Notes: a model not told the origin generated them from the letters alone. 64,000 nucleotides of DNA from Cellulomonas chengniuliangii (GCF_024508335.1 NZ_CP101988.1:806001-870000); one strand, 5' to 3'; counted from the stretch's first letter, positions 1 through 12,339 are shown. A program made the numbers and translations.

Positions 1-861
1 CAGAACTTCGTGCTCGACGGCGGCACCGTCCGCAAGATCGTCCGCCAGGCCGACGTGACCGCGGGCGAGCGCGTCGTCGAGGTCGGACCGGGCCTAGGCT
101 CGTTGACCCTCGGACTTCTCGAGGCGGGGGCCAGCGTCGTCGCGGTCGAGATCGACCCCGTGCTCGCAGGGCTGCTGCCAGGCACCGTGGCCAACCACGT
201 CCCGGACGGCGCGGACCTCACCGTGGTCGGGGCCGACGCCCTCGAGGTGCACGAGCTGCCCGGGCCGCCGCCCACGGCACTGGTGGCGAACCTTCCGTAC
301 AACGTGTCCGTGCCGGTGCTCCTGACCTTCCTCGAGCGGTTCCCCACGCTCGAGCGCGTGCTGGTGATGGTCCAGGCCGAGGTGGCCGACCGCCTCGCCG
401 CGCCGCCAGGCAGCCGCGTGTACGGGGTGCCGTCCGCGAAGGTCGCCTGGTACGCCTCGGCCCGTCGCACCGCCACCGTCGGGCGCAGCGTCTTCTGGCC
501 CGTGCCGAACGTGGACTCGGCGCTGGTGCGCATGGACCGCCGCGAGCCGCCCACGACGTCGGCGACGCGGCGCCAGGTCTTCACCGTGGTCGACGCGGCG
601 TTCGCGCAGCGCCGCAAGATGCTCCGCGCGGCGCTGGCGCCCTTGGCAGGATCCTCCGAGGCCGCGGTCCAGGCGCTTGAGGCGGCGGGCATCGACCCGC
701 AGACCCGGGGGGAGCGAGTCGACATCGACGGCTTCGCGCGCATCGCGGAGCACCTCCTCGCCGGGCGCGACGAGCTGCCGGCCGTGCTCGCACGCGGGCA
801 GGGCGCGACAGACGGGCGCTCCGAGCCGCCCGTGGTCGGACCTGGCACAGTGGAGCCGTGA
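1..861 (+). CDS. ksgA: 16S rRNA (adenine1518-N6/adenine1519-N6)-dimethyltransferase, 5' truncated by window edge
   Basis: Dimethylates two adjacent adenines in the 3'-terminal hairpin of 16S rRNA during 30S maturation, using S-adenosylmethionine. The visible part opens inside the conserved N-terminal QNFVLD segment, so only a few tens of residues are missing. The Rossmann SAM-binding motif [12 protein letters not shown] and the catalytic NLPYN motif (near visible residue 98) are present. The C-terminal helical domain ends in a variable Ala/Gly/Pro-rich tail. The stop overlaps the GTG of ispE in a GTGA junction, so the two are translationally coupled. The ksgA-ispE pairing is a standard actinobacterial arrangement. 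The true start lies outside the window. Confidence 0.95.
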   Translation, partial: QNFVLDGGTVRKIVRQADVTAGERVVEVGPGLGSLTLGLLEAGASVVAVEIDPVLAGLLPGTVANHVPDGADLTVVGADALEVHELPGPPPTALVANLPYNVSVPVLLTFLERFPTLERVLVMVQAEVADRLAAPPGSRVYGVPSAKVAWYASARRTATVGRSVFWPVPNVDSALVRMDRREPPTTSATRRQVFTVVDAAFAQRRKMLRAALAPLAGSSEAAVQALEAAGIDPQTRGERVDIDGFARIAEHLLAGRDELPAVLARGQGATDGRSEPPVVGPGTVEP

Positions 862-1799
862 CCCAACCTCGAGCCGACCACGACGGGCCGCCGGAGATCC
901 GGGTGCGCGCGCCCGGGAAGGTCAACCTCGGGCTGCGCGTGGGCCCGCGGGAGCCCGACGGATACCACCCGCTGGTGACCGTGTTCCAGGCGGTGTCGGT
1001 GTACGAGGACGTGGTCGCCACCGCCAGCGACGACATGACGCTGACCGTCAGCGGGCCGCAGGCGCACCTGGTGCCCACCGACGGCACGAACCTCGCGCTG
1101 CGCGCCGCCCAGGCGCTCGCCGAGTACGCCGGGATCGACGCGGGCGTGCACCTGCACATCGAGAAGTCGGTGCCGGTGGCTGGCGGGATGGCCGGCGGAT
1201 CCGCCGACGCCGCCGCAGCGTTGCTGGCCTGCGACGCGCTGTGGGGCGCCGGGCTGAGCCGTGAGCAGCTGCACGAGCTCGCGGCCAGCCTCGGGTCCGA
1301 CGTGCCGTTCGGCCTGGTGGGGCACACCGCAGTCGGGTCCGGCCGGGGGGACGTGCTGACCCCGGCGCTCAGTCGCGGCGAGTACCACTGGGTCTTCGCC
1401 GTGCGCGACTCCGGGCTGTCGACCGCCCGGGTGTACGCGGAGTTCGACGCGATGACCGGGGCCGGCGCCGCGTCCCTCGGCCCGGACAGCGACCTGGAGC
1501 TGTTGCAGGCGCTGCGCGCGGGAGACGCCCTGGCGCTGGGGCGCGCGCTGCGCAACGACCTGCAGCCCGCGGCCCTCGAGCTGGCCCCCGAGCTGGCCGA
1601 GACCCTCGCCACCGCCGACGACGTCGGCGCGCTGGGCGTCATCGTGTCCGGGTCCGGTCCGACGGTGGCGGCGCTCGCCCGCAGCCGCACGCACGCCCAG
1701 GCGATAGCCACGGCGCTCACGGCGGCCGGTGTCGCCGACACAGCCCTCACGGCCGTCGGACCGGTCCCGGGCGCCCGGCTCGTGGCCAGCCCTGGCTGA
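858..1799 (+). CDS. ispE: 4-diphosphocytidyl-2-C-methyl-D-erythritol kinase
   Basis: Phosphorylates CDP-methylerythritol at the 2-hydroxyl, the fourth step of the MEP isoprenoid pathway. The protein is 313 residues, the usual family length, and belongs to the GHMP kinase superfamily. The N-terminal segment [12 protein letters not shown] matches the substrate-binding motif. The ATP-binding glycine-rich loop [18 protein letters not shown] lies at about residues 110-128. A third GHMP motif, [11 protein letters not shown], is near residue 263. The GTG start overlaps the ksgA stop by four bases. A repeat-containing intergenic stretch follows before the ABC-F gene, so the ksgA-ispE unit may end here. 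Confidence 0.95.
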   Translation: MTQPRADHDGPPEIRVRAPGKVNLGLRVGPREPDGYHPLVTVFQAVSVYEDVVATASDDMTLTVSGPQAHLVPTDGTNLALRAAQALAEYAGIDAGVHLHIEKSVPVAGGMAGGSADAAAALLACDALWGAGLSREQLHELAASLGSDVPFGLVGHTAVGSGRGDVLTPALSRGEYHWVFAVRDSGLSTARVYAEFDAMTGAGAASLGPDSDLELLQALRAGDALALGRALRNDLQPAALELAPELAETLATADDVGALGVIVSGSGPTVAALARSRTHAQAIATALTAAGVADTALTAVGPVPGARLVASPG

Positions 1800-1827
1800 C
1801 GACCAGCCCACCCTGACGACCAGCCCA
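1796..1827 (+). repeat. 15-bp direct repeat overlapping the ispE stop codon
   Basis: CTGACGACCAGCCCA occurs exactly twice, at 1796-1810 and 1813-1827, a 17-bp period. The first copy contains the ispE stop codon. Each copy can also form a short GGCTG/CAGCC-type stem with its flank. It may be a small duplication or part of a weak terminator. A TAGCAT hexamer at 1833-1838 could serve as a -10 for the next gene. Confidence 0.5.
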
Positions 1828-1890
1828 GCGCCGTAGCATCGCCGCCGGGCGTCCCGCCCTCCCGCACTCCCGTCCCATGGAAAGAGCTGT

Positions 1891-3726
<1,836 letters not shown>

Positions 3727-5293
3727 CCGCGACGCTCCCGCGGACGGGCAGCCGCAGGTTCGTCCTCCTGGCCGTGCTCCTCGGGTGCCTCGCCGTCGCT
3801 GTGCGCCTGGGCCCGGTGCTGCACCGGTCGTCGTTGCGCGGGGTGATCGGCTACGACGACGGGGTGCACCTCGCCGCCGCGCAGCACCTGCTGGCCGGGA
3901 GCCTGCCGTACGCGGACTTCACGTTCCTGCAGCCGGGCGGCGTCGTGGTGGCCCTCGCGCCCTTCGCGGCGCTGGCCGGACTGGTCGGCGACTCGTGGGC
4001 GATGGCCGCGGCCCGCGTCGCCACGGTGCTGGTCGCCGCCCTGAACGCGGTGCTGGTCGCCGCGATCCTGCGCCCGCGCGGCTGGACGGCGGCGGTCGTC
4101 GGCGGGGTGCTGTACGCCACGTGGGGCACGATCACGATCGCCGAGCGCACCGCGTACCTGGAGCCCCTGCTCAACGTGTGCGTGCTCGTCGCGCTCCTCG
4201 CGCTGCGTCGGCCCCCAGGCCAAGGGCTGGCCGGCCCCGCGGCCCGGGCGGTGCGGGTGGCGGCGGTGATGGCAGGGCTCGCCGTCTCGTTCAAGCTGTG
4301 GGGCGCCGTGGACGTGCTGGTGCTGGGGGCGCTGGTGTGGGCGCGCGCGGGCCTGCGGGCGGTCGGGCGCGGCGCGCTGTGGTGCGTGGCAGGGCTCAGC
4401 CCGGCGCTGGCGCTGGCCGCGGCGGACCCCGCGGCCGCGTGGCGCGACATCGTCGTGGTGCAGCAGGCCCGCCCGGCCGACCCCACCGGCGTCCTCGATC
4501 GGATCGGCACGCTGGTGGCGCCGGCCGCGCTCACCGACCCCACCATCGGGCGCGGGCTCGCCACCGCGGGCGGGCTGCTGCTCATGGCGTTGTGCGCGGC
4601 GCCGCTGGTCCGCGCCCTCGCCGCCCGGCAGGCTCCCACCGCGTGGGGCGACCCGGTGTGGTGGGGGCTGCTGGGCCTGGCCCAGCTCGCTCTGCTGCTC
4701 GCAGCGCCCAGCTGGGGAACCCACTACACCGCGTCGGTCGGGCCGGCGCTGTGCTTGCTTGTCGGGGCCGCCGCGGGCCGCGCCGCCCGCACGATGCCCG
4801 CCCCGGGGCGCCCGTGGGCCGTCGCCGGCGCTGCCGTGCTGGCGGTGCCGATCGTGGTGTCCGGGGTCGTGGCCCCCGGCTGGGGGCGCCCGCTGGACAA
4901 CGGGCCCCTCGCGGCGTTCGCCCGCGAGCACCGCTGCGTCTGGAGTGCGACGCCGTCGTTGCTGGCGGCCGCCGACGCGGGCCGACGGCAGATCCGCGCG
5001 GGCTGCCCCGACGTGGTGGACGTCTTCGGGGTGCGGCTCGCGCTGGCCGCGGGGGAGCCGACGCCCGAGCTGGCGCGTGCGGACGCCCGTGCGGCGAGCG
5101 GGGCGGGGATCCCCCGCGGGCTCGCGGCCGACGAGCGGATCATCGCCGCACAGCTCGCCGACTCCCAGGCGGCACTGCTCGCCCACCAGAGCTCGGCGAA
5201 CGAGATGAGCCCGGCGCTCGAGGAGTGGCTCCGCGCCGAGTTCGTCCAGGTGGGGCGCAACCACTACGCCGGGCTGTGGACCCGGCTCCCCTG

Positions 5294-5317
5294 AGCGCCG
5301 CGACGGCGGGCGGCGCT
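5294..5317. terminator. Hairpin between convergent genes
   Basis: AGCGCCGC at 5294-5301 pairs perfectly with GCGGCGCT at 5310-5317 across an 8-nt loop. It lies between the end of the membrane glycosyltransferase and the end of the MarR gene, so it could end transcription from both sides. There is no T-tract, which is common in high-GC actinobacteria. Confidence 0.55.
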
Positions 5318-5352
5318 GAGGAGGGGAGGGCCCTGCTCGTGCCCGTCGAGCC

Positions 5353-5964
5353 TCAGTGCGCGTCGAACGGGGCGACGACGCTGCGCAGCAGGTCCGCGAG
5401 GCGGATGCGGTCCTCGTCGGGGAGCCCGGCGAGCAGTGTGCGCTCCTCGTCGAGCAGGTCGGCCAGGGCGCCGTCCACGCGGGTCCGGCCCAGGTCCGCG
5501 AGCTCGACGAGCACCCCGCGGCGGTCGTCGGGGGAGGGCAGCCGCGAGACGAACCCGCGCTGCGTGAGCCGGTCGATGCGGTTGGTCATCGTGCCGCTGG
5601 TCACGAGGGTCTGTGTGAGCAGGGCGCCGGGGGACAGGCGGTAGGGCGCCCCCGCCCGACGCAGGGCGGAGAGGACGTCGAACTCCCACGTCTCGAGGCC
5701 GTGCCGTGCGAAGACCGCCCGCCGGGCCAGGTCCAGGTGCCGCGACAGCCGGCTCACCCGGGACAGCACGGTCAGCGGGGTGACGTCCAGGTCGGGTCGC
5801 TCCCGCTCCCACGCCTCGACGATGCGGTCGACCTCGTCATGCACCCCGGCCGGGTCGTGCGTCGCGACGTCCGCCGCCGGTCGCCCGGTCACCGGCCGCT
5901 CCATTGCCCGGTCAGAGCCGTGACCGTGCGCGGCGTCGTCCGCCGGTGTGCTGCGTGCCGCCAT
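5353..5964 (-). CDS. MarR-family transcriptional regulator
   Basis: A 203-residue winged helix-turn-helix regulator. A disordered N-terminal tail of about 45 residues precedes the MarR core. WEFDVLSALRRAGAPYRLSP is the first helix region, TSGTMTNRIDRL the recognition helix and DDRRGVLVELADLG the wing. MarR proteins bind palindromic DNA as dimers and usually repress drug, stress or catabolic genes, often including their own. The TetR gene lies just upstream on the same strand. A TAATCT hexamer sits six bases before the ATG with no Shine-Dalgarno, suggesting a leaderless transcript. A TCGAGAT direct repeat overlaps that promoter and may be the operator. Target genes are unknown. Confidence 0.9.
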   Translation of the reverse strand: MAARSTPADDAAHGHGSDRAMERPVTGRPAADVATHDPAGVHDEVDRIVEAWERERPDLDVTPLTVLSRVSRLSRHLDLARRAVFARHGLETWEFDVLSALRRAGAPYRLSPGALLTQTLVTSGTMTNRIDRLTQRGFVSRLPSPDDRRGVLVELADLGRTRVDGALADLLDEERTLLAGLPDEDRIRLADLLRSVVAPFDAH

Positions 5965-5967
5965 GCC

Positions 5968-5990
5968 TCGAGATTACTCGCCGTCGAGAT
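5968..5990 (-). promoter_or_regulatory. marR-like gene -10 box and overlapping direct repeat
   Basis: Read on the minus strand, TAATCT (5971-5976) lies six bases from the ATG at 5964, which places the start of transcription at or next to the start codon. On the plus strand TCGAGAT occurs at 5968-5974 and 5984-5990, bracketing the -10. This arrangement would suit autoregulation. No convincing -35 was seen. Confidence 0.5.
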
Positions 5991-6004
5991 ACCGGGGCGC
6001 GGGC

Positions 6005-6640
6005 TCACGTCTCCCTCGTCAGCGTCGGGCGGCGCTCCAGGCTCGAGAGCCCGTTCCAGGCCAGGTTCACCAGGTGGGCCGCGACCTCGGCCTTGTCGGG
6101 GCTGCGCGCGTCCAGCCAGTACTGGCCGGTGAGCGCCACCATGCCGACCAGCATCTGCGAGTAGATCGGCGCCGCCTTCGGGTCCAGGCCCCGTTTCTTG
6201 AACTCGTTGGCCAGGATGTGCTCGACCTGCGTGGCGACGTCCCCGATGAGGCTCGAGAACGTGCCGGTGGCCTGGGCGACGGGGGAGTCCCGCACCAGGA
6301 TCTGGAAGCCGTCGGTCGAGGTCTCGATGTAGGTGAGCAGCGTCAGTGCCATCCGCTCGACCAGCACCTTGGGGTGCCCGCCACCGTCCAGGGCCGAGGT
6401 CAGCGCGCTCGTCAGGTGCTGGATCTCCCGGTCCACGACCACGGCGTAGATGCCCTCCTTGCCGCCGAAGTGCTCGTACACGACCGGCTTGGACACCTTG
6501 GCCCGGGAGGCGATCTCCTCGACGCTCGTCCCGTCGAAGCCCTTCTCCGCGAACAGCACCCGGCTGACGTCGACCAGCTGCTCTCGTCGTTCCACCCCGG
6601 TCATCCGGGGGCGGGTCTGTCGTCTCGCCTCGGTAGCCAC
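6005..6640 (-). CDS. TetR/AcrR-family transcriptional regulator
   Basis: A 211-residue regulator with a classic N-terminal TetR DNA-binding domain. FAEKGFDGTSVEEIASRA is followed by the recognition-helix segment KVSKPVVYEHFGGKEGIY. The C-terminal helical ligand domain is variable, so the effector cannot be predicted. In mycobacteria a TetR gene also sits beside glmU, which supports this being a backbone gene. The chosen start is GTG at 6640. An alternative ATG at 6604 (MTGVERREQ) would remove 12 residues, and neither has a clear ribosome site. The MarR gene lies 40 bp downstream on the same strand, and the two may be cotranscribed. Confidence 0.9.
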   Translation of the reverse strand: MATEARRQTRPRMTGVERREQLVDVSRVLFAEKGFDGTSVEEIASRAKVSKPVVYEHFGGKEGIYAVVVDREIQHLTSALTSALDGGGHPKVLVERMALTLLTYIETSTDGFQILVRDSPVAQATGTFSSLIGDVATQVEHILANEFKKRGLDPKAAPIYSQMLVGMVALTGQYWLDARSPDKAEVAAHLVNLAWNGLSSLERRPTLTRET

Positions 6641-6723
6641 CAGGACATCATGCCGTGCGGGGCCTGGCAGACTGGTCCGCGTTGGCGCACATCACCCCCT
6701 TGTCGGGCGGTGGCGCGCGCCGG

Positions 6724-6795
6724 TCCGCCCTGGTGTAACGGCAGCACGCAGGCCTTTGGTGCCTTGCGGTCCGGGTTCGAATCCTGGGGGCGGAG
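6724..6795 (+). tRNA. tRNA-Gln (anticodon TTG)
   Basis: A 72-nt cloverleaf. The acceptor TCCGCCC pairs perfectly with GGGCGGA at 6788-6794. The TGGTGTAACGGCAGCA D-arm is typical of tRNA-Gln, and the anticodon loop is CTTTGGT with TTG at its centre. The T-arm CCGGG/CCTGG carries the TTCGAAT loop. The discriminator is G and CCA is not encoded. The anticodon stem has one mismatch at its outer pair. Confidence 0.93.
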
Positions 6796-6804
6796 CGAGC
6801 GTGC

Positions 6805-6844
6805 CCGGGCCGGGGGTGACGCGGACGCGTCCTCCCCGGCCCGG
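6805..6844. terminator. Bidirectional terminator between tRNA-Gln and the GH3 gene
   Basis: CCGGGCCGGGG (6805-6815) and CCCCGGCCCGG (6834-6844) form a perfect 11-bp stem with an 18-nt loop. It sits 9 nt past the tRNA and 9 nt past the end of the oppositely transcribed GH3 gene. It therefore probably terminates both. Confidence 0.75.
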
Positions 6845-6853
6845 TCCGCCCTC

Positions 6854-9800
6854 TCACTCCCGGAGCAGGTCGGCCTCCTCCTCCGGCACGACGGCCAGGT
6901 TGTCGAGTTGTGCCCGCGCAGCCGCCCCGGCGCCCGGCGGGGTGCCGCCGAGCTCGACGATCATGGCGTCGATGCTGCGCAGGAGCGCCGCCTCGGGAGC
7001 CTCATCGAGGTTGAGGCCCAGCACCTGGGTCCGCATCTGCCGCAGCTGGGCCACGGCGCCCGCGTCGTTGCCCCGCGCCTCGAGGGCGCGGACGCTGAAG
7101 AGGGTGTTGCGCAGGGCGACCACGTCCACGGGATCGACGACACCGGAGGCCTCGAAGTTCCGCAGCATGATGTCCATGTCCCGCAGCGATGTCTTGAGGT
7201 AGAACCGGTACGTCGTGGTCGTCGAGTTGCCCGCCGGGTCCGTTGCGGTCACGACCACCGTGTGCTGGCCGAGGTCCAGGGTCCACAGCTCCAGCGGGGC
7301 CGCGAGGTCGAGCGGGGCGCCGTCGAGCGTCGCGACGACGGTGGCCGTCGGGTCGTCGATCGTCAGTCCCCAGTCGATCGTGCCGCCCACGCCGTAGATC
7401 CCGCCGTCGGTCAGCCCGGTGAGCTCGAAGTTCGGCGGGGTGGTGTCGGGCGCCAGCGGCTCGCGGACCTCGAGCGTGCTGGCGAGCCTGATGTCGCCGG
7501 ACGACGGGCCGACGAACAGGTCGGTCGTCCCGGTGGGGGTGATCCAGTAGCCGAACTCCGTGTCCCAGTACGCCAGCACGTGCTCGGGTGTGTAGAGCTC
7601 GATCGGCACCTCGACCGTGGCGGACTCGCCGGGTTCGAGCGTCACCAGGTCCCACCCGAGGAGCGCCTGCGGCGGTGTCTCCGCGCGGTCGGTGGGCAGC
7701 CTGCCGTTGTACACCTGCACCACCTCGGTGCCGGTGGACGTCCCGGTGTTCGTCACCTGGACGCGCGCCAGCCCGGTCTCGGAGGTGTCCGGCCCCTCGT
7801 TCTGACGTGCGCGGGGCCCTTGGACCTCGAGCTCGCTGTACTCGAACGACGTGTACGACAGGCCGTGGCCGAACGGGTAGAGCGGTTCGATGCCGAGCTC
7901 GCCGTACGCCCGGTACCCGACGAAGACGCCGTCGGTGTAGTCGACGTCGATGTTCGGGACGTTGACGTCGTAGTACGGGTTCGCCAGGCCGAGGCCCTCG
8001 GTGACCTGCTCCTCGGTCGCCGGCCACGAGATGGGCAGGTGTCCGGAGAAGTCCTCGTCACCGAAGAGCAGCGCCGCGACGGCACGTCCCTGCGCCTGCC
8101 CGGGGTACCAGGCCTCCAGCACCGCGGGAACGCTGTCCAGCCAGGGCAGTTCCACCGGCGCGCCCGTGGCGAGCACGACCACGGTGTTCGGATTGACCTC
8201 GGACACGGCCTCGATGAGCAGGTCCATGTTCTGGAACAGGTTGAGGTGGCCGCGGTCGAGCGACTCGCCCATGTAGTCGTTCGCGATGACGACCGCGACG
8301 TCGGCCGCCGCCGCCGCCTCGACCGCCTCCTGGATCTGCGGTGACGCCTGTCCGCTGGGCGGGACCCACGAGAGCCGGATCGCCGGTCCGATGCTCGAGC
8401 TCGTCGCGGGGCAGCACTGGTTGGGCGCGTCTGCGACATAGTCGATCCGGATGTCGTAGCTCTGCCCCGCGGTGAGCGCGAGGTCGGCGGCCACTGTCTG
8501 GATCGTGTCGGCGTCGGCGGTCAGCACCACCTGGTCGTCGACCCACAGCGTGACCTGCCCCAGCACGGTCAGGCCCAGCTGGTAGGAGCCGGACTCTGTC
8601 GGGTTCAGCGTGCCGGTCCACCGGACCGAGGGGTTCGGCGTGGCGAGGAACGCGTCCGGCAGCTTCGGCGCCGGAGTGGGGTTGTAGCCGAATCCGCCGA
8701 ACACCGCGGCGAGCCCTTCGCCCCAGTTCACCTGGTCCTCGACTCGGGAGGTGTTGGGGTCGCCGCTGAAGTCCGAGTTGGTGAACCACTCGGCCCAGAG
8801 CCCGTCGCCGTCGCCGGTGGACGGCTGCAGCACGCCGGAGGGCACCGGTTGGTCCCCGGGCATGAGGTCGGCCGGGCGCACCGGGTCCGCGCCGTCGACG
8901 TGGGTGACTTCCACCCCGGCGCCCGCCCGAGCGGTGATGCCGTCGACCATCGTGGTCACCTGCGTGGGGTCGACCACGATGTCGCTGCCGAAACCGCTGA
9001 TGTACCGGTCGGCGGCCTCGCCGATCACGGCGATCGAGTCCAGGTCGTCCGCCGCGAGCGGCAGCGCCTGGCCCTCGTTGCGCAGCAGCACGGAGCCGTC
9101 GACGGCGATGTCGTACGCCGTCTGGTCGCTCTCCGCGATGACGTCGTCGGGAAGCGGTGGCGTCGCGGGCTTCGGGTTCTCGAGGCTGCCCACGGGCGGG
9201 TTGTCGATGATGCCGTCCTTGAAGTACGTCCGCAGGATGCGGTGCACCATGTTCTCGAAGCGCTCCGGCGCGATCGTGCCGTCCTCGACCGCTGCTGTGA
9301 AGGTCGCGAAGTCGGGGAAGGCAGGGCCGCACACGTCGGCGCCCAGGTTGTACGCCTCGATGGTCGTGCAGGCGTTGAAGTCCGAGGACACCCAGCCGGG
9401 ATACCCGAGCTCGCCCTTGAGGATGTCGAACAGCAGGTGGGGGTTCTCGCACGCGTGCGTGCCGTTGACCCGGGGGAACGCGCACATGACCGCGCCGGGC
9501 TCCGCCTGGATGAGGATCTCCCACTGCCGGATGTACGTCTCCCGCAGGGTGCGCTCGTCCAGCACGGCGTTGAGCGTGGTGCGCTGCGTCTCCTGGTTGT
9601 TCGCCACGTAGTGCTTCGGCAGCGAGTACACGCCGTTGGTGTCGTTCGTCTGGTTGACACCGGTGGTGACTGCGGCGGGCATGAGGCCGCCCAGGAGCGG
9701 GTCCTCGCCGTAGGTGGCGAACTGCCTGCCGAAGAACGGGGTCCGCACCAGGTCGGTGGACGGGGCGGCCCAGCCGGAGAAACCGGTCAGGTGCGTCTCC

Positions 9801-10231
9801 AACCCCGCCTGTCGGCCGAACGCCTGGGCCAGATCCGGATTCCAGGTGGAGGCGACCGCGTAGCCGGCCGGGAATGCGGTGGTCGGCGCGTCGGCGATGA
9901 CCACGCCCGAGGCGCCGTCGATCTCCCGGCGTGCCGGGATGCCCAGCTCGGGGATCGCGGTGGCGCCGCTGCCGCTGCCCTCGAACAGGGTGAGCTTCTG
10001 GTCGAGGGTCATCGCCTCGGCGAGCAGGTCGGCGCGCTCGTCGGGCGTCAGGTCGGTGTTCATCCAGGGCGGCTCGTCCTGTGCGGCGGCGGACGTGGCC
10101 ACCGCGGACAGGCCGGTCACGAGCACGACCACGCTCAGCAGGGCTGCCAGCAGCCGACGGGCCGGACGGCCCCGCTGTGGGTGCGGCTGGGCGGGCGGCG
10201 CCGCCGTGACGTGGGACAGATGTGGCTCCAT
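6854..10231 (-). CDS. Secreted GH3 beta-glucosidase-like hydrolase with PA14 insert
   Basis: A 1125-residue exported glycoside hydrolase. Arg-rich residues 20-26, a hydrophobic core (27-45) and a probable SAAA-Q cleavage after residue 50 form the signal peptide. The GH3 N-terminal barrel spans about 60-390. It includes KHYVAN near 207 and the nucleophile region [10 protein letters not shown] with Asp284; most relatives have SDW rather than SDF. The GH3 C-terminal domain is interrupted by a PA14-type lectin insert (starts near [13 protein letters not shown]). A fibronectin-III-like domain and an extra C-terminal region follow. The ATG at 10231 has a strong GGAGG at optimal spacing, so upstream in-frame codons are not used. 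It probably cleaves beta-glucosides outside the cell; the exact substrate is unknown. Confidence 0.92.
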   Translation of the reverse strand: MEPHLSHVTAAPPAQPHPQRGRPARRLLAALLSVVVLVTGLSAVATSAAAQDEPPWMNTDLTPDERADLLAEAMTLDQKLTLFEGSGSGATAIPELGIPARREIDGASGVVIADAPTTAFPAGYAVASTWNPDLAQAFGRQAGLETHLTGFSGWAAPSTDLVRTPFFGRQFATYGEDPLLGGLMPAAVTTGVNQTNDTNGVYSLPKHYVANNQETQRTTLNAVLDERTLRETYIRQWEILIQAEPGAVMCAFPRVNGTHACENPHLLFDILKGELGYPGWVSSDFNACTTIEAYNLGADVCGPAFPDFATFTAAVEDGTIAPERFENMVHRILRTYFKDGIIDNPPVGSLENPKPATPPLPDDVIAESDQTAYDIAVDGSVLLRNEGQALPLAADDLDSIAVIGEAADRYISGFGSDIVVDPTQVTTMVDGITARAGAGVEVTHVDGADPVRPADLMPGDQPVPSGVLQPSTGDGDGLWAEWFTNSDFSGDPNTSRVEDQVNWGEGLAAVFGGFGYNPTPAPKLPDAFLATPNPSVRWTGTLNPTESGSYQLGLTVLGQVTLWVDDQVVLTADADTIQTVAADLALTAGQSYDIRIDYVADAPNQCCPATSSSIGPAIRLSWVPPSGQASPQIQEAVEAAAAADVAVVIANDYMGESLDRGHLNLFQNMDLLIEAVSEVNPNTVVVLATGAPVELPWLDSVPAVLEAWYPGQAQGRAVAALLFGDEDFSGHLPISWPATEEQVTEGLGLANPYYDVNVPNIDVDYTDGVFVGYRAYGELGIEPLYPFGHGLSYTSFEYSELEVQGPRARQNEGPDTSETGLARVQVTNTGTSTGTEVVQVYNGRLPTDRAETPPQALLGWDLVTLEPGESATVEVPIELYTPEHVLAYWDTEFGYWITPTGTTDLFVGPSSGDIRLASTLEVREPLAPDTTPPNFELTGLTDGGIYGVGGTIDWGLTIDDPTATVVATLDGAPLDLAAPLELWTLDLGQHTVVVTATDPAGNSTTTTYRFYLKTSLRDMDIMLRNFEASGVVDPVDVVALRNTLFSVRALEARGNDAGAVAQLRQMRTQVLGLNLDEAPEAALLRSIDAMIVELGGTPPGAGAAARAQLDNLAVVPEEEADLLRE

Positions 10232-10482
10232 CGCCAGACCTCCAGCGCGCCGGGACGGCGCATCGCGGCCACCCGTGGTGGCCGACGGCTTCGTCGGGCG
10301 CGGTCCCGCGAGGGCTCGACGTGCCCGACGCTGAGAGATGGGGGGAGTTGGGTGCGGGGCCTCGCGGGCCCTCGCGCCTGACGGGCGCCTGCAGCGTCGC
10401 GCGCCCAACGATGGACGGCGTCGCGGCGGCGGACTGCCTCGTTCGCGCCGCTCATGGGGGGAGCCGGCAGCCGCTGGAACTC

Positions 10483-10515
10483 AACGTAGCACCCGGCCTA
10501 AATCGGGACAATTGT
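10483..10515 (-). promoter_or_regulatory. GH3 gene promoter with palindrome over the -35
   Basis: On the minus strand, TTGTCC (10506-10511) and TACGTT (10483-10488) are separated by exactly 17 bp. The 8-bp palindrome ACAATTGT (10508-10515) overlaps the -35 and is a candidate repressor site controlling expression of the glycosidase by sugars. Confidence 0.6.
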
Positions 10516-10576
10516 GGGCGTCAGGGCCGAGCGGCGCCCGGACGCCGATCACGCCTGGCCGTGGCGGGAGTCTCAC

Positions 10577-10625
10577 GCCACCGGTCCGGTGGCTGGACGA
10601 GCCTCTGTCCTCGCGGCGGTAGAGT
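10577..10625 (+). promoter_or_regulatory. Palindrome and probable -10 upstream of glmU
   Basis: GCCACCGG (10577-10584) and CCGGTGGC (10586-10593) form a perfect inverted repeat around a single T. It sits just upstream of a TAGAGT hexamer at 10620-10625 that could be the glmU -10. The position suits an operator, but no regulator is known for it and no clear -35 was found. Confidence 0.4.
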
Positions 10626-10686
10626 GCTGCTGCGCAAGATCCGCCGCCCGACAGCTCTCGGGCAGATCCGACGGGAGCACCCACAG

Positions 10687-12339
10687 GTGACCACCCCCCG
10701 CCCAGCAGCCGTCATCGTCCTCGCCGCCGGCGAGGGCACACGGATGCGTTCGGCGACACCCAAGGTTTTGCACGCTCTGGCTGGCCGCAGCATGCTCGGC
10801 CACGCCCTGACCGCCGCTCGAGAGCTCGACCCTGGCCGCGTCGCGGTCGTCGTCCGCCACGAGCGCGATCTCGTCGCGGCTCACGCCCGCCAGATCGACC
10901 CGCAGGTGCTGCTCGCCGACCAGGACGACGTCCCGGGCACCGGCCGCGCGGTCCAGTGCGCCCTGTCCGTGCTCGACGCCGCGGCCCAGGCCGACGCCGC
11001 GCGTTCCGCCGAGGGGCTGCCGGAGACCGGCGGGGTCGCCGGCGGAGTGCGCGTCGAGGGGCCGATCGTGGTCCTCGCCGGCGACATCCCGCTGCTCGAC
11101 GGCGCCACCCTCGCCGAGCTCCTCGCCGCCCACACGGCGGACGACAACGCTGTGACGGTGCTCACCACCGAGGTCGACGAGCCCACCGGCTACGGCCGCG
11201 TGCTGCGCGACGCCTCGACCGGCGACGTCACGGGCATCGTCGAGGAGAAGGACGCCGACGCCGAGCAGCGCGCCATCCGCGAGATCAACTCCTCGGTGTA
11301 CGTCTTCGACTCCGGGGTGCTGCGTGGGGCGCTCGGCCGGCTCGGCCGCGACAACGCGCAGGGCGAGGTCTACCTGACCGACGTGCTGGCCATCGCCCGC
11401 GAGGACGGCGGCCGGGTGCGCGCGCTGCGCACCGACGACCCGCTGCTCGTCGAGGGCGTCAACGACCGCGTCCAGCTCGCGTCGCTGCGGGCCGAGCTCA
11501 ACCGCCGCATCCTGGACGACTGGATGCGCTCCGGGGTCACCGTCGTCGACCCGGCCACCACCTGGGTCGACGTGGACGTGGACCTGGCCCGGGACGTCAC
11601 CCTGCTGCCCGGCACCCAGCTGCACGGCGCCACATCGGTGGGGGAGGGCGCCACGGTGGGCCCCGACACCACGCTGACGGATGTCGAGGTGGCCGAGGGC
11701 GCCACGGTAGTGCGCACGCACGGCTCGCTCGCGGTGATCGGCGCGGGCGCCACGGTGGGCCCGTTCGCCTACCTGCGGCCCGGCACCGTCCTGGGAGCCA
11801 ACGGCAAGATCGGCACGTTCGTCGAGACCAAGAACGCGCAGATCGGCGCCGGCTCGAAGGTGCCCCACCTGTCCTACGTGGGCGACGCCACGATCGGCGA
11901 GGAGACGAACATCGGCGCCGCGTCGGTGTTCGTCAACTACGACGGCGTGAACAAGCACCACACGACCATCGGCTCGTACGCCCGCACCGGCTCAGACAAC
12001 ATGTTCGTGGCGCCCGTCACCATCGGCGACGGCGCCTACACCGGCGCGGGCAGCGTCATCCGCCGCGACGTGCCGCCCGGCGCGCTGGGGGTGAGCAGCG
12101 GCGCCCAGCGCAACATCGAGGGGTGGGTGCTGCGTGCCCGTGCCGGCACGCCCGCCGCCGCCGCGGCGGAGCGCGCGCTCGGCGGCCAGCCTGACGAGCT
12201 CTCCCCGCAGGCGCGGGCCGAGCGCGACCGTGCCCAGAACGCCTCGACCGGGCCTGTGCCCACACCGCCCCCCACGCTGCCCGACCAACCGGCTGAGCTG
12301 CCTGACGCACCATCGAACACGAAGGACTCCGCACGATGA
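10687..12339 (+). CDS. glmU: Bifunctional UDP-GlcNAc pyrophosphorylase / glucosamine-1-phosphate N-acetyltransferase
   Basis: Makes UDP-GlcNAc, the precursor of peptidoglycan and other glycans, in two steps. The N-terminal uridylyltransferase domain begins with the nucleotide-binding signature [12 protein letters not shown] and a downstream Lys. The C-terminal half is a left-handed beta-helix acetyltransferase with hexapeptide repeats, FVETKNA and [10 protein letters not shown] near the active site. It is 551 residues with a Pro-rich tail of about 50 residues beyond the usual end. The start is GTG at 10687 after GGGAG; the longer in-frame extension upstream has no protein-like content. The stop overlaps the prs start by ATGA. 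Confidence 0.96.
   Translation: MTTPRPAAVIVLAAGEGTRMRSATPKVLHALAGRSMLGHALTAARELDPGRVAVVVRHERDLVAAHARQIDPQVLLADQDDVPGTGRAVQCALSVLDAAAQADAARSAEGLPETGGVAGGVRVEGPIVVLAGDIPLLDGATLAELLAAHTADDNAVTVLTTEVDEPTGYGRVLRDASTGDVTGIVEEKDADAEQRAIREINSSVYVFDSGVLRGALGRLGRDNAQGEVYLTDVLAIAREDGGRVRALRTDDPLLVEGVNDRVQLASLRAELNRRILDDWMRSGVTVVDPATTWVDVDVDLARDVTLLPGTQLHGATSVGEGATVGPDTTLTDVEVAEGATVVRTHGSLAVIGAGATVGPFAYLRPGTVLGANGKIGTFVETKNAQIGAGSKVPHLSYVGDATIGEETNIGAASVFVNYDGVNKHHTTIGSYARTGSDNMFVAPVTIGDGAYTGAGSVIRRDVPPGALGVSSGAQRNIEGWVLRARAGTPAAAAAERALGGQPDELSPQARAERDRAQNASTGPVPTPPPTLPDQPAELPDAPSNTKDSAR

Larger units (their letters stand above)
10232..10686. other. 455-bp divergent intergenic region (GH3 / glmU)
   Basis: No convincing gene was found here. 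The region holds a minus-strand promoter for the GH3 gene at 10483-10511 that leaves a leader of about 245 nt, and an ACAATTGT palindrome on that promoter's -35. It also holds a 17-bp palindrome and a -10-like TAGAGT upstream of glmU. Long open frames cross it on both strands but have no ribosome sites and no recognisable protein content. Confidence 0.6.

Noticed and set aside
10232-10408. In-frame 59-codon extension of the GH3 gene
   Set aside because: It would put a poor Arg-rich sequence before a clear signal peptide; the ATG at 10231 has a strong ribosome site.
10232-10686. CelR-type operator (TGGGAGCGCTCCCA) upstream of the GH3 gene
   Set aside because: I looked for the 14-bp box known for Cellulomonas-like glycosidase genes and found no close copy.
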